Assembly: GCA_012515255.1 (NCBI GenBank)
Contig: JAAYYR010000139.1
Location: 1 to 12,173, forward strand
DNA from: Clostridia bacterium
Lineage (GTDB): Bacteria > Bacillota > Dehalobacteriia > UBA4068
DNA length: 12,173 nt
Direction: 5' to 3'
Shown: piece after piece, positions 1 through 6,548 of the stretch
How positions within the stretch are numbered: position 1 is the first letter of the stretch
Layout of the letters: each line of letters begins with the position of its first letter
Notes under the pieces: model-generated
What the model saw: only the letters and a program-made list of their open reading frames with translations
The model's database searches: none
What the model was told of the DNA's origin: nothing
Translations under genes and position numbers: made by a program

Positions 1-55
1 CCCAGTCCATGATGCCGTCCGCCACTTTCATCGGCTGCTGCTCAAATGGATTCAT
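1..55 (-). CDS. 5' fragment of a leftward gene, unidentified
   Basis: On the minus strand an ATG at 55-53 opens a frame that stays open to the window edge and reads MNPFEQQPMKVADGIMDW. A purine-rich ribosome binding site (AGGGGGG, complement of about 62-68) lies a few bases upstream. It is divergent from the molybdenum hydroxylase operon that starts at 194, so the two share a 138-base promoter region. The N-terminus is hydrophilic, without a signal peptide or membrane segment, so the product is probably cytosolic. I do not recognise the family from 18 residues. The good Shine-Dalgarno and divergent placement support a real gene, but the fragment is too short for certainty. Confidence 0.55.
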   Translation of the reverse strand, partial: MNPFEQQPMKVADGIMDW

Positions 56-126
56 GCTTGCGCCCCCCTGTTTTTTCTTATTGTTTATCCTGAGGGGCAA
101 AATATACATCCAAGCGCCGTAAAATA

Positions 127-147
127 AGCCGTATTGCATAATCGGCT
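127..147. promoter_or_regulatory. Inverted repeat in the divergent promoter region
   Basis: AGCCG (127-131), a bulged T, then ATT (133-135) face AAT (140-142) and CGGCT (143-147) around GCAT. This gives 8-base arms with one bulge. A second AGCC at 155-158 can alternatively pair with GGCT at 144-147. It lies between the divergent start codons at 55 and 194, where a shared operator would be expected. I could not assign convincing -35/-10 boxes to the rightward operon here. Binding-site function is inference. Confidence 0.35.
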
Positions 148-193
148 AAAAATCAGCCAACATTAAGGGTATTCAAGCTAAGAAAGGATGAAT

Positions 194-2521
194 ATGACTA
201 CAGCGATTGACAAAAGCATCCAGCGACGCGAAGCCTGGGATAAGGTTACGGGACAAGCGCAATACTGCGATGATCTGCCGGCTGCCGGCATGCTAAGCGC
301 ACGGCTGCTGACCAGCACATACGCGCATGCCCGCCTGCGCAGCGTTGATATTGCCGCGGCGCAGGCGCTGCCCGGCGTCGAATGCGTGCTGACCGGCGCC
401 GATTGCCCGCAATTATTCGGGCCGTTGCTGCAGGACAGGCCGGCGCTAGCCCGCGATAAAGTACGCTATGCCGGCGAGCCGTTAGCGCTGGTAGTGGCGG
501 TAGACGAGCCAACGGCCGAACAGGCGCTGCGTCTGATCGAGGTGGACTATGAGCCGCTGCCGCCGCTGCTCAAGCCGGCGCAGGCTCTGGAACGGGGAGC
601 GCCGCTTTTGCATGGCCAGGGCAGCTATAAAAAAGTCCTGGAGGATATCTACCCCGAGCCGGGCACCAATATCGCCAGCCATTACCGCATCCGCAAGGGC
701 GACAGCCAATCTGTTCTGCAAAAATGCGCGGTCATCGTACGGCAATGCTTTGGCTTGCCCCCAAGCGGCCATCTGGCTATGGAAATACGTACGGCACGCG
801 CCGAGATTACGGCTCAAGGCCAGGTGCTGATTACCACCAGTTCTCAATCGCCCTACAGCGTGCGCAAACAACTGGCCGAGGCTTTCCTCATCCCGGCGGG
901 GCAAATCCAGGTCAAAACGCCCCTGGTCGGCGGTGGATTCGGCGGCAAGGCGGCCGTATGCCTGGAAATCCTCGCCTATTTGGCCTCGCGCGGCGTCGGC
1001 GGCAAAAAAGTGAGGCTAACTCTGCCGCGGGAGCAGGACATGGCAACCGCGCCTTGCCGGCTGGGCCTGGAAGCGGAAATCAGCATCGGCGCCGATCAAA
1101 ACGGGCTGATCCAGGCGGCGGAGCTGAATTATTATCTCGACTGCGGCGCGTACACCGATATTGCCCCCTATATGGCTAAGGCCATAGCTGTTGATTGCAG
1201 CGGGCCTTATCAGATCGCCAATCTTTCCTGCGATGCGCTTTGCGTATATACCAATCACACCTACGCCACCTCCTTTCGCGGCTTCTCGCACGCTGAGCAA
1301 ACATTTTGCCTGGAACGCACTTTGGATATGCTGGCGCAAAAATGCGGCGATGACCCGCTGCAACTACGACTAAAAAATGCCATCGGCCCCGGCTGCACCA
1401 CGCCGACCCAAGTGGCCTATAGCGCCGGCCTGATCGGCGATTTGCCGCAATGCCTGGAAAAAATACAGCCTTTGTCTTGCTGGGACGGCGGCGGCGTCAC
1501 GAAGATCAAGCCGCATACGGTTCGCGTCAAGGGGCTGGCCTGCTTCTGGAAAACCGCGAATCCGCCCACTGACGCCATCTCCGGTGCTGTCATCACTTTC
1601 AATCCCGACGGCAGCGTCAATCTTAATACCGGCGCGGTAGAAATGGGCTCGGGCTGCCATACTCATCTCAACCAGATCTTAGCCGAGCGGCTGCAGCTTA
1701 GCCCAGATCAGGTGCATGTGGTGGCGGCCCCTGATACGCAAGTAGCGCCGGAGCATTGGAAAACCGTGGCCAGCCTCACCGTAAATATGGCGGGGCGGGC
1801 GGTGCTGGCGGCGGCGGACGACGCGCTCTCGCAGCTGCGCGTCAATGCCGGGCTGGCTCTGGGCTGCCCGGATGCGGAAATAGAAATAGCGGCGGGGCGG
1901 GCTTTTAGCAAAAAGAATCCGGAAAGATTCATCCCTTTCAAGGATATTGTCCAGGGCTACAAATCCCCTGCCGGGCAATCTCTCGGTCAGCCGGTAATCG
2001 GCAGAGGCAGCCTGATGCTCAAGGGCCTGAGCCTGCTTGATCCGTATAGCGGAAGCGGGCGAACCGGCCCCGACTGGTCCCTGGGGGCGCAGGTGGTGGA
2101 GGTTGAGGCGGACTTGCGCACCTATACCTACCGCATTATCTCCGCCTCTACAGCGATGGATGTGGGCCGGGCCATCAACCCGGAGCTGATGCGCGCCGTA
2201 ATCGCGGGCGGCATGGCTATGGGCGTCAGCCTGGCCAGCCGCGAGTCATTTGCTTATAACAGCGACGGCATACCGCTGAAACCGAATCTGCGCACCTATA
2301 AGCTGATGCATATCGGCGAAGAGCCTGATTACCGGGTGGACTTCGTGGAAACCCCGGAGCAAGGCTCGCCCTATGGTGTGCGCAGCTATAGCGAGCATGG
2401 CATAATCGGCATGCCGGCGGCGCTGGGCAATGCGCTGTCAAGGGCTTTTGCTTGCCGGCTAAATACGTTGCCGCTCAATCCCGAACGAATTTGGCGCGCG
2501 GCAACGGAGGGCGACTCATGA
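194..2521 (+). CDS. Xanthine dehydrogenase-family molybdopterin-binding large subunit
   Basis: This is the catalytic molybdenum subunit of a xanthine dehydrogenase/aldehyde oxidase-type hydroxylase, which hydroxylates heterocycles or aldehydes with oxygen from water at a Mo-pterin centre. The N-terminal hammerhead domain starts at REAWDKVTGQAQY. The Mo-binding core shows GGGFGGK (residues 246-252), FRGF with its conserved Arg (361-364), EMGSGCHTHLNQI, and near the C-terminus GVRSYSEHGIIGMP, whose Glu734 sits where the family has its catalytic Glu. At 775 residues it has the usual length. I prefer the ATG at 194 over the one at 188: AGAAAGG (181-187) abuts 188 but is 6 bases from 194. The stop overlaps the start of the FAD subunit (ATGA). 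The substrate cannot be read from sequence; names such as XdhA, HypD or nicotinate/purine hydroxylase would be guesses. No XdhC or MocA maturation factor is in the window. Confidence 0.93.
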   Translation: MTTAIDKSIQRREAWDKVTGQAQYCDDLPAAGMLSARLLTSTYAHARLRSVDIAAAQALPGVECVLTGADCPQLFGPLLQDRPALARDKVRYAGEPLALVVAVDEPTAEQALRLIEVDYEPLPPLLKPAQALERGAPLLHGQGSYKKVLEDIYPEPGTNIASHYRIRKGDSQSVLQKCAVIVRQCFGLPPSGHLAMEIRTARAEITAQGQVLITTSSQSPYSVRKQLAEAFLIPAGQIQVKTPLVGGGFGGKAAVCLEILAYLASRGVGGKKVRLTLPREQDMATAPCRLGLEAEISIGADQNGLIQAAELNYYLDCGAYTDIAPYMAKAIAVDCSGPYQIANLSCDALCVYTNHTYATSFRGFSHAEQTFCLERTLDMLAQKCGDDPLQLRLKNAIGPGCTTPTQVAYSAGLIGDLPQCLEKIQPLSCWDGGGVTKIKPHTVRVKGLACFWKTANPPTDAISGAVITFNPDGSVNLNTGAVEMGSGCHTHLNQILAERLQLSPDQVHVVAAPDTQVAPEHWKTVASLTVNMAGRAVLAAADDALSQLRVNAGLALGCPDAEIEIAAGRAFSKKNPERFIPFKDIVQGYKSPAGQSLGQPVIGRGSLMLKGLSLLDPYSGSGRTGPDWSLGAQVVEVEADLRTYTYRIISASTAMDVGRAINPELMRAVIAGGMAMGVSLASRESFAYNSDGIPLKPNLRTYKLMHIGEEPDYRVDFVETPEQGSPYGVRSYSEHGIIGMPAALGNALSRAFACRLNTLPLNPERIWRAATEGDS

Positions 2522-3357
2522 TAGCTTATGATTTTATGTATATGCAGCCGGATACGCTGCGGCAAGCCAGGGAGAATTTTCTGCGCTTGAGCGAGTCTGG
2601 GCAAAACCCGGTTTATTATGCCGGCGGCAGCGAAATCATCACCATGTGCCGCGCGGGAGATATCCGTCCCGGAGCGGTGATCGATATCAAAAATATCGAC
2701 GCCTGTCAGGCCTTATCTCTTGACGAAGACTGGCTGCGTCTCGGCGCGGCCTGCACACTTAATCGGATCAAGGAATCCGGGCTGTTTCCCCTGCTTGGTT
2801 TAGTCTGCGGCAGGATTGCCGATCATACCAATCAATGCCGCATCACCCTGGGCGGCAATCTTTGCGGCAGCATCATCTACCGCGAAACAAGCCTGCCTCT
2901 GCTTCTGGCCGACGCCAAGCTCATTTTATACGGCGCCCGGGGGCGCCGCGCCCTGGCCCTGAAAAGCGTATTTGACGGCAGGATGCGCCTGCAGCCGGAT
3001 GAGCTGATCGTGGAAGCCCAAGTCCCGCTCTGGGCCTTGAACGCGCCCTATTACCATATGAAAAAAACCGCCAATGAAAAGATTGATTATCCGCTGTTGA
3101 GCGTCGCGGCGTTGCTGTATGAGGATCAGCTGCGCGTCGCATGCTCCGGCCTTGCCGACCGGCCCTTGCGCAGCAAGCAGGTGGAAGTCGCTCTCAACCG
3201 CCGCGCCCTCTCCCCCGGCACGGTCGCCGCCAAAGCGACGGCGCTATTGGCGGAGCAAGCGCGTGACAGCGTGGAAGGCTCGGCCGCTTACCGTCTTTTT
3301 GTGCTGGAAAATACGCTGCGGTCTTTAGTGGAGGATTGGCATGATGAAAAAATATGA
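2518..3357 (+). CDS. FAD-binding subunit of the molybdenum hydroxylase
   Basis: This is the medium subunit (279 residues) that passes electrons from the 2Fe-2S clusters to FAD. Family features in order are the PCMH-type FAD motif YAGGSE (34-39, usual form AGGTD), the IDIKNID stretch (55-61), LGAACTL (75-81), the second flavin loop TLGGNLCGSI (110-119), and the C-terminal CO dehydrogenase flavoprotein domain containing ELIVEAQVPL. An upstream in-frame ATG at 2452 exists, but the start at 2518 is far better: GGAGG at 2506-2510 is 7 bases away and the ATG overlaps the upstream TGA, which implies translational coupling. Its own 3' end overlaps the 2Fe-2S subunit by 17 bases. The substitution of S for T in AGGSE is mild and seen in related subunits. 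Confidence 0.92.
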   Translation: MIAYDFMYMQPDTLRQARENFLRLSESGQNPVYYAGGSEIITMCRAGDIRPGAVIDIKNIDACQALSLDEDWLRLGAACTLNRIKESGLFPLLGLVCGRIADHTNQCRITLGGNLCGSIIYRETSLPLLLADAKLILYGARGRRALALKSVFDGRMRLQPDELIVEAQVPLWALNAPYYHMKKTANEKIDYPLLSVAALLYEDQLRVACSGLADRPLRSKQVEVALNRRALSPGTVAAKATALLAEQARDSVEGSAAYRLFVLENTLRSLVEDWHDEKI

Positions 3358-3889
3358 GGGCAAGACAGTGATTAAGCTGCGGGTAAACGGGCAAGACCAT
3401 GAGGTCGCGGCCCGCCCGGCGGATATTTTGCTCGATGTGCTGCGCCAGCAATTGGGGCTGACCGCCGCCAAGCCCGGCTGCCTTAACGGCGACTGCGGCG
3501 CCTGCACCGTAATTGTCGACGGCTGGCCGATCAAATCCTGCCTCATGCTCGCTGTGGAAGCGGAAGGGCATGATATACTCACTCTTGAGGGGCTGGGCGG
3601 CCGCGCGGCAGCGCAAAAAGCCTTTGTCGCGGCCAATTCCTTTCAATGCGGCTATTGCACCTCCGGCTTTCTCATGGTCTGCCATGCGCTGCAAAATCAT
3701 TACTCTGAGCTGCCGGAGGAGTATGTGATCGAAGAATGGCTGCAGGCCAATCTCTGCCGCTGTACCAGCTATCAAGAATTACGCCGGGCGGTGCGGCTCA
3801 TGTATGAGCAAACGCCGCCCTCCGGCAGCCCCCGGGATAGTCGGCCGCCGGCCACGAACGTCTTTCCGGCAGGAAAAAACCCTCTGTAG
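3341..3889 (+). CDS. 2Fe-2S subunit of the molybdenum hydroxylase
   Basis: This is the small electron-transfer subunit with two [2Fe-2S] clusters, carrying electrons from the Mo-pterin to FAD. The plant-ferredoxin-type N-terminal domain has Cys47, Cys52, Cys55 (CLNGDCGAC) and Cys67. The helical C-terminal [2Fe-2S] domain has Cys103 and Cys106 (CGYC) and Cys139 and Cys141 (CRC). All eight ligands are present. The start at 3341 is served by GGAGG at 3330-3334 inside the upstream gene; 3344 is an alternative second Met. Family members usually end near residue 155-160. Here a Pro/Ser-rich tail of about 24 residues follows, and its last codons and stop (TAG, 3887-3889) are part of the terminator stem, so the tail may simply be read-on into the 3' region. 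Confidence 0.93.
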   Translation: MMKKYEGKTVIKLRVNGQDHEVAARPADILLDVLRQQLGLTAAKPGCLNGDCGACTVIVDGWPIKSCLMLAVEAEGHDILTLEGLGGRAAAQKAFVAANSFQCGYCTSGFLMVCHALQNHYSELPEEYVIEEWLQANLCRCTSYQELRRAVRLMYEQTPPSGSPRDSRPPATNVFPAGKNPL

Positions 3890-3905
3890 CGACAGAGGGT
3901 TTTTT
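3874..3905. terminator. Bidirectional intrinsic terminator
   Basis: A6 plus CCCTCTGT (3874-3887), a loop AGCG (3888-3891), then ACAGAGGG plus T6 (3892-3905) form a perfect 14-pair inverted repeat. It has a U-tract on both strands. It sits between the convergent molybdenum hydroxylase operon and the leftward radical SAM gene and can stop transcripts from both sides. The stop codon of the 2Fe-2S subunit lies at the edge of its loop. Confidence 0.93.
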
Positions 3906-3930
3906 GATTTTCTTAATTGGCAGCGCAGGC

Positions 3931-4887
3931 TTAAAAAGCGCAAAAGCGCAAATCCTCCTCATCGGTAGAAAAGGCCATGTCAACCTGGCGCTGATCAGCG
4001 CAGCGCGGCATGATGCGCAGCGGCTGCGGCCGGGCGGCGCAGTCATCGATAGCCATGTCCAGCCGCCGCAAAAGACGCTCGCGGTCGCGCGGCAGATTGC
4101 CGATCAGCCGTAATTCGCTGAAGACCTGAAAACTATCATAGCGCAGCGGCAGCTCAAGATTTGTAAGCAAAGCGCGCTCCTCTCGCAAATGCTCCAGAGC
4201 GCTCGCGGGATGGAAGGCGCCTTTTTCGACCTCGGCAAACAGCGGCGCGCGGTTATCTATGAACATGCTGACATTAATGATAGCGCAAGGGCGTACCCGG
4301 TTGAGCAGCCGCGCTGTGGCCAGGCCGTTTTCCGCGGCGCTGCCCCGGCCGCCCGCGCCGGTCATCACATGAGCGCCATGAGGCATGGACAAGGCATTAA
4401 GCCGCTCCAACTGCATGATGGCCTCGGTATTATTATGGTCTTTATGCAGGCGCGTCAAAACCGTATCCAGGCCGCATTCCAAACCGACGTACAAGCAGCC
4501 TAACCCAGCGTCGCGCAAGCGCAATAATTGCGCGTCGCTTTTGCGACGGATATCCGTCACCGTGGCGTCTGCCGTGATTTCCCGGCAGCGGGGGAAATAG
4601 CGGCGAATCATCTCCAGCACCGCTGATAAGCGCTCGGCCGGTAAAGCCAAAGCGTCGCCGCCGCCCAAAAAGATGCGGCGCGGGCCGCGGGCATTAAGCG
4701 CCCGGATCCGCTGCAATTCCGCTTCCACCTCGTCGAGCGGGATCAGGCGGAAGGGAACGTCTTTATAAAAATGGCAAAATAAGCATTGATTATGGGAACA
4801 GCCGTCTTGCACCGGAAGAATAAAAGCGCCCTCCTCCATCGGCGGCCGGCAAATACTGCCCTCATACGCAACTGCACCGTAATTCAT
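3931..4887 (-). CDS. Radical SAM protein with a CX4CX2C cluster motif
   Basis: This 318-residue radical SAM protein should bind a [4Fe-4S] cluster and cleave S-adenosylmethionine; the substrate is unknown. The cluster motif is GCSHNQCLFCHFY, with Cys30, Cys35 and Cys38. This is CX4CX2C rather than the textbook CX3CX2C, though I recall similar CS-N-C-FC motifs in a COG1032-like group. A glycine motif FLGGGDAL follows, then beta-strand/alpha-helix repeats ending in GLGCLYVGLECG, where Gly and Glu resemble known SAM contacts. No B12-binding, SPASM or TRAM domain is visible and the C-terminal part is helical. The start ATG has GAGGGGG about 8 bases upstream on the minus strand and a clear promoter beyond it. 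It is convergent with the molybdenum hydroxylase and divergent from the DUF134 gene, so it is probably a single-gene transcript. Confidence 0.85.
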   Translation of the reverse strand: MNYGAVAYEGSICRPPMEEGAFILPVQDGCSHNQCLFCHFYKDVPFRLIPLDEVEAELQRIRALNARGPRRIFLGGGDALALPAERLSAVLEMIRRYFPRCREITADATVTDIRRKSDAQLLRLRDAGLGCLYVGLECGLDTVLTRLHKDHNNTEAIMQLERLNALSMPHGAHVMTGAGGRGSAAENGLATARLLNRVRPCAIINVSMFIDNRAPLFAEVEKGAFHPASALEHLREERALLTNLELPLRYDSFQVFSELRLIGNLPRDRERLLRRLDMAIDDCAARPQPLRIMPRCADQRQVDMAFSTDEEDLRFCAF

Positions 4888-4917
4888 AAATTATGCCCCC
4901 TCATAGTCTATAATAAT

Positions 4918-4946
4918 ATTATATACTAAAAATAGGCGCTTCACAA
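4918..4946 (-). promoter_or_regulatory. Promoter of the radical SAM gene
   Basis: Read on the minus strand, TTGTGA (4946-4941) and a perfect TATAAT (4923-4918) are 17 bases apart. They lie about 30 bases upstream of the start codon at 4887. Spacing and sequence fit a vegetative sigma-70/sigma-A promoter. Confidence 0.75.
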
Positions 4947-5000
4947 TGCCAGCGGCTGTGTGTGGATTGCGATTAATTTCAGCAAAACAAAAAATGATTA

Positions 5001-5028
5001 TTGACATATGCCGGAAACAGAGTATAAT
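5001..5028 (+). promoter_or_regulatory. Promoter of the DUF134-nifX-nifU cluster
   Basis: A perfect -35 box TTGACA (5001-5006) and a perfect -10 box TATAAT (5023-5028) are separated by 16 bases. The start of transcription should fall near 5035, about 57 bases before the ATG at 5092. This is the strongest promoter sequence in the window and it is overlapped by the repeat described next, which suggests it is held in check by a repressor. Confidence 0.85.
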
Positions 5029-5058
5029 AAAGCTATATCCGGCATATGCCGAAAACAG
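5005..5058 (+). promoter_or_regulatory. Repeated operator candidate CATATGCCG(G/A)AAACAG
   Basis: CATATGCCGGAAACAG (5005-5020) recurs as CATATGCCGAAAACAG (5043-5058) with one mismatch in 16, starts 38 bases apart. The second copy lies in the perfect 12-base palindrome CGGCATATGCCG (5040-5051). The first copy fills the -35/-10 spacer; the second lies at the expected start of transcription. That arrangement is typical of repression, with autoregulation by the adjacent DUF134 protein the simplest guess. No copy appears elsewhere in the window. Confidence 0.6.
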
Positions 5059-5091
5059 GCCTGCCAATCGACGCCAAATGAGGTGAGAATT

Positions 5092-5520
5092 ATGCCCAGA
5101 CCGAGAAAATGGCGCAGGGTCTGCCGCCTGCCTAACCGCAGGCGCTTCGGCCCCCTGGATGCGCCCGTGAACGCCGACAGCGTGGTCAAAATGACGGTTG
5201 ACGAATATGAAACGATCAGGCTGATCGATCTGGACGGCTTCACCCAAGAGGAATGCGCGGAGCAAATGAATATCTCGCGCACCACGGTGCAGGGCATTTA
5301 TTATGTGGCGCGCAAAAAGCTGGCGCAGGCTTTAGTTCATGGCAAAATGCTGCGCATTGAAGGCGGCGTGTACCGGCTATGCGACTCCTGGGGGCCAAGC
5401 TGCGGCGGCGGTTGCTGCCGGCGGCGTTATAGCCTTGATTACGGCGAGGACTGGGAAGATAGCGCTGTCGTCATCTCAAGCGATCAGGCGGACATTGACG
5501 AACAGCAAGCCGATAGCTGA
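5092..5520 (+). CDS. DUF134 (UPF0251) family helix-turn-helix protein
   Basis: This 142-residue protein is a likely DNA-binding regulator of the DUF134/UPF0251 family. The N-terminus MPRPRKWRRVCRLPNRRRFGP is the basic family signature. A sigma-70 region 4-like helix-turn-helix spans about residues 50-81 (TQEECAEQMNISRTTVQGIY). A cysteine cluster follows (Cys97, Cys104, Cys108, Cys109) and could bind a metal or Fe-S cluster. The C-terminus is acidic. The start at 5092 follows AGGTGAG (5081-5087); an earlier in-frame ATG at 5008 lies inside the promoter and is rejected. The gene is divergent from the radical SAM gene and leads a cluster with NifX-like and IscU-like proteins, suggesting it controls Fe-S or Mo-Fe-S handling. 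The family's exact role is not established to my knowledge. Confidence 0.85.
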   Translation: MPRPRKWRRVCRLPNRRRFGPLDAPVNADSVVKMTVDEYETIRLIDLDGFTQEECAEQMNISRTTVQGIYYVARKKLAQALVHGKMLRIEGGVYRLCDSWGPSCGGGCCRRRYSLDYGEDWEDSAVVISSDQADIDEQQADS

Positions 5521-5530
5521 GTAAAACAAG

Positions 5531-5608
5531 GAGCCTGATCCGCCTGCCTGCCGCCCTTAATTAAAGCGGCAAGACGGCTATGGCGCCCGAATATATAAGA
5601 GCCTGATC
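5531..5608 (+). repeat. Direct repeat GAGCCTGATC (two copies)
   Basis: GAGCCTGATC occurs at 5531-5540 and 5599-5608 in the 161-base gap between the DUF134 gene and the nifX-like gene. Between the copies lies an inverted repeat GCCGC (5550-5554)/GCGGC (5566-5570) around TTAATTAA, and after them a GAGCC (5623-5627)/GGCTC (5636-5640) hairpin. There is no U-tract, so this is not an obvious terminator. It may carry processing or regulatory elements, but function is not shown. Confidence 0.3.
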
Positions 5609-5681
5609 TGGTGTTTACGACCGAGCCTGGGCTTTGGCTCAAACGGCTCAATACACAAAGCAAACAAATGGAGGAAAAACC

Positions 5682-6053
5682 ATGACTAAAATAGCGGTTG
5701 CCGCTGAAGGAAAAAATATTACCGGGCATTTCGGACATTGTGAAAATTTCCTGCTTTATGAAATCAAGGACGGGCAAATCATCAAGGAAGAAACGATCGA
5801 TAATCCGGGGCATCGGCCCGGCTTCCTGCCCAATTTTCTCGCCGATCAAGGTGTTCGTACAATTATCAGCGGCAATATGGGCGAAGGCGCCCGGGATATT
5901 TTCCTGGAAAGAAATATTGAGGTCATTGTCGGCGTCCTGGGAGACGCCAAGACAGCCGTAAAGAGCTACCTTACGGGTCATTTGCAAAGCGACAACAGAA
6001 TTTGTCAGGAGCATCAGCATGACCAAGGTTGCGGCGGAGCCTGTGGCAGATAA
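5682..6053 (+). CDS. NifX/NafY-like dinitrogenase Fe-Mo cofactor-binding family protein (PF02579)
   Basis: This 123-residue member of the dinitrogenase iron-molybdenum cofactor biosynthesis family belongs with NifX, the NifB C-terminal domain and the orange protein Orp, which bind Mo- or Fe-S-containing clusters. The family core is seen in the N-terminal strand MTKIAVAAEG, the motif GHFGHCENFLLYEI with His16, His19 and Cys20, then NFLADQGVRTIISGNMGEGA and a C-terminal alpha/beta segment IEVIVGVLGDAKTAV. An added tail is rich in metal ligands: Cys108, His111, His113, Cys117, Cys121. The start is set by GGAGG at 5670-5674; an in-frame ATG at 5634 has no ribosome binding site. The stop TAA overlaps the ribosome binding site of the next gene. 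No nifHDK or nifB is in the window, so a nitrogenase role is not implied. Confidence 0.85.
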   Translation: MTKIAVAAEGKNITGHFGHCENFLLYEIKDGQIIKEETIDNPGHRPGFLPNFLADQGVRTIISGNMGEGARDIFLERNIEVIVGVLGDAKTAVKSYLTGHLQSDNRICQEHQHDQGCGGACGR

Positions 6054-6062
6054 GGAGCGCAC

Positions 6063-6443
6063 ATGGCAATAGGACTGTTTACGGATCAAGTAATCGACCA
6101 CTTCTCTAATCCCCGCAACGCGGGGGAGCTGGCGAACGCTAATGGCGTTGGCCTGGCCGGAGACCCGGACTGCGGCGATATCATGCAGCTTTTTATCCGG
6201 GTTGAGGACGATATCATCAAGGACGCCAGCTTCAAAATCCGCGGCTGCGTCGCCGCACTTGCCTCCGCCAGCGTTACCACCATCCTGATCAAAGGTAAGA
6301 CTATAGACGAAGCGCTGCAAATCACCAATTTTGATATTGCCGCCGCCTTGGGCGGGCTGCCGGAGCAAAAAATGCATTGCTCCGTACTCGGCGAACAAGC
6401 CATCCGCAAAGCAGTGGCGGATTACCGCCACAACTGCGCTTAA
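6063..6443 (+). CDS. IscU/NifU N-terminal-type iron-sulfur cluster scaffold
   Basis: This 126-residue stand-alone U-type scaffold assembles [2Fe-2S] or [4Fe-4S] clusters and hands them to apoproteins. All three ligand Cys are present: Cys37 in PDCGD with the cluster-exchange Asp39, Cys62 in RGCVAALASAS, and Cys106 in MHCSVLGEQAI. The N-terminal helix VIDHFSNPRNAGEL is typical. Val63 after Cys62 replaces the small residue (Gly/Ala/Thr) usual there, a mild oddity. There is no NifU C-terminal or ferredoxin domain, and no cysteine desulfurase (IscS/NifS) in the window, so sulfur must come from elsewhere. AAGGAG (6052-6057) overlaps the stop of the nifX-like gene 9 bases upstream, so the two are surely co-transcribed and probably coupled. 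It may act as scaffold for a cluster carried by the NifX-like partner. Confidence 0.9.
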   Translation: MAIGLFTDQVIDHFSNPRNAGELANANGVGLAGDPDCGDIMQLFIRVEDDIIKDASFKIRGCVAALASASVTTILIKGKTIDEALQITNFDIAAALGGLPEQKMHCSVLGEQAIRKAVADYRHNCA

Positions 6444-6482
6444 AGCCCCGGCAAATTCCGCCGGCAGGCCAAGGCGGACCGC

Positions 6483-6511
6483 GACAAACCCTGATAACTA
6501 AGACAAACCCT
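6483..6511 (+). repeat. Direct repeat GACAAACCCT (two copies)
   Basis: GACAAACCCT is found at 6483-6492 and again at 6502-6511, starts 19 bases apart (close to two helical turns), about 40 bases after the IscU-like stop codon. Such spacing can mark a protein-binding site, but nothing else supports that, and chance is possible. Confidence 0.3.
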
Positions 6512-6548
6512 TAAATCGTATATTTTGCTTTCATCTCTCCCCGACCGA

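Noticed and set aside
5484..6431. Long 315-codon open frame on the minus strand
   Set aside because: It lies antisense to the NifX-like and IscU-like genes, which have clear family motifs and ribosome binding sites. Its translation shows no recognisable domain, so it is a shadow of GC-rich coding DNA.
5682..6443. Nitrogenase (nif) cluster
   Set aside because: NifX-like and NifU-like families are present, but no nifH, nifD, nifK, nifE, nifN or nifB is in the window. Both families have common roles outside nitrogen fixation.
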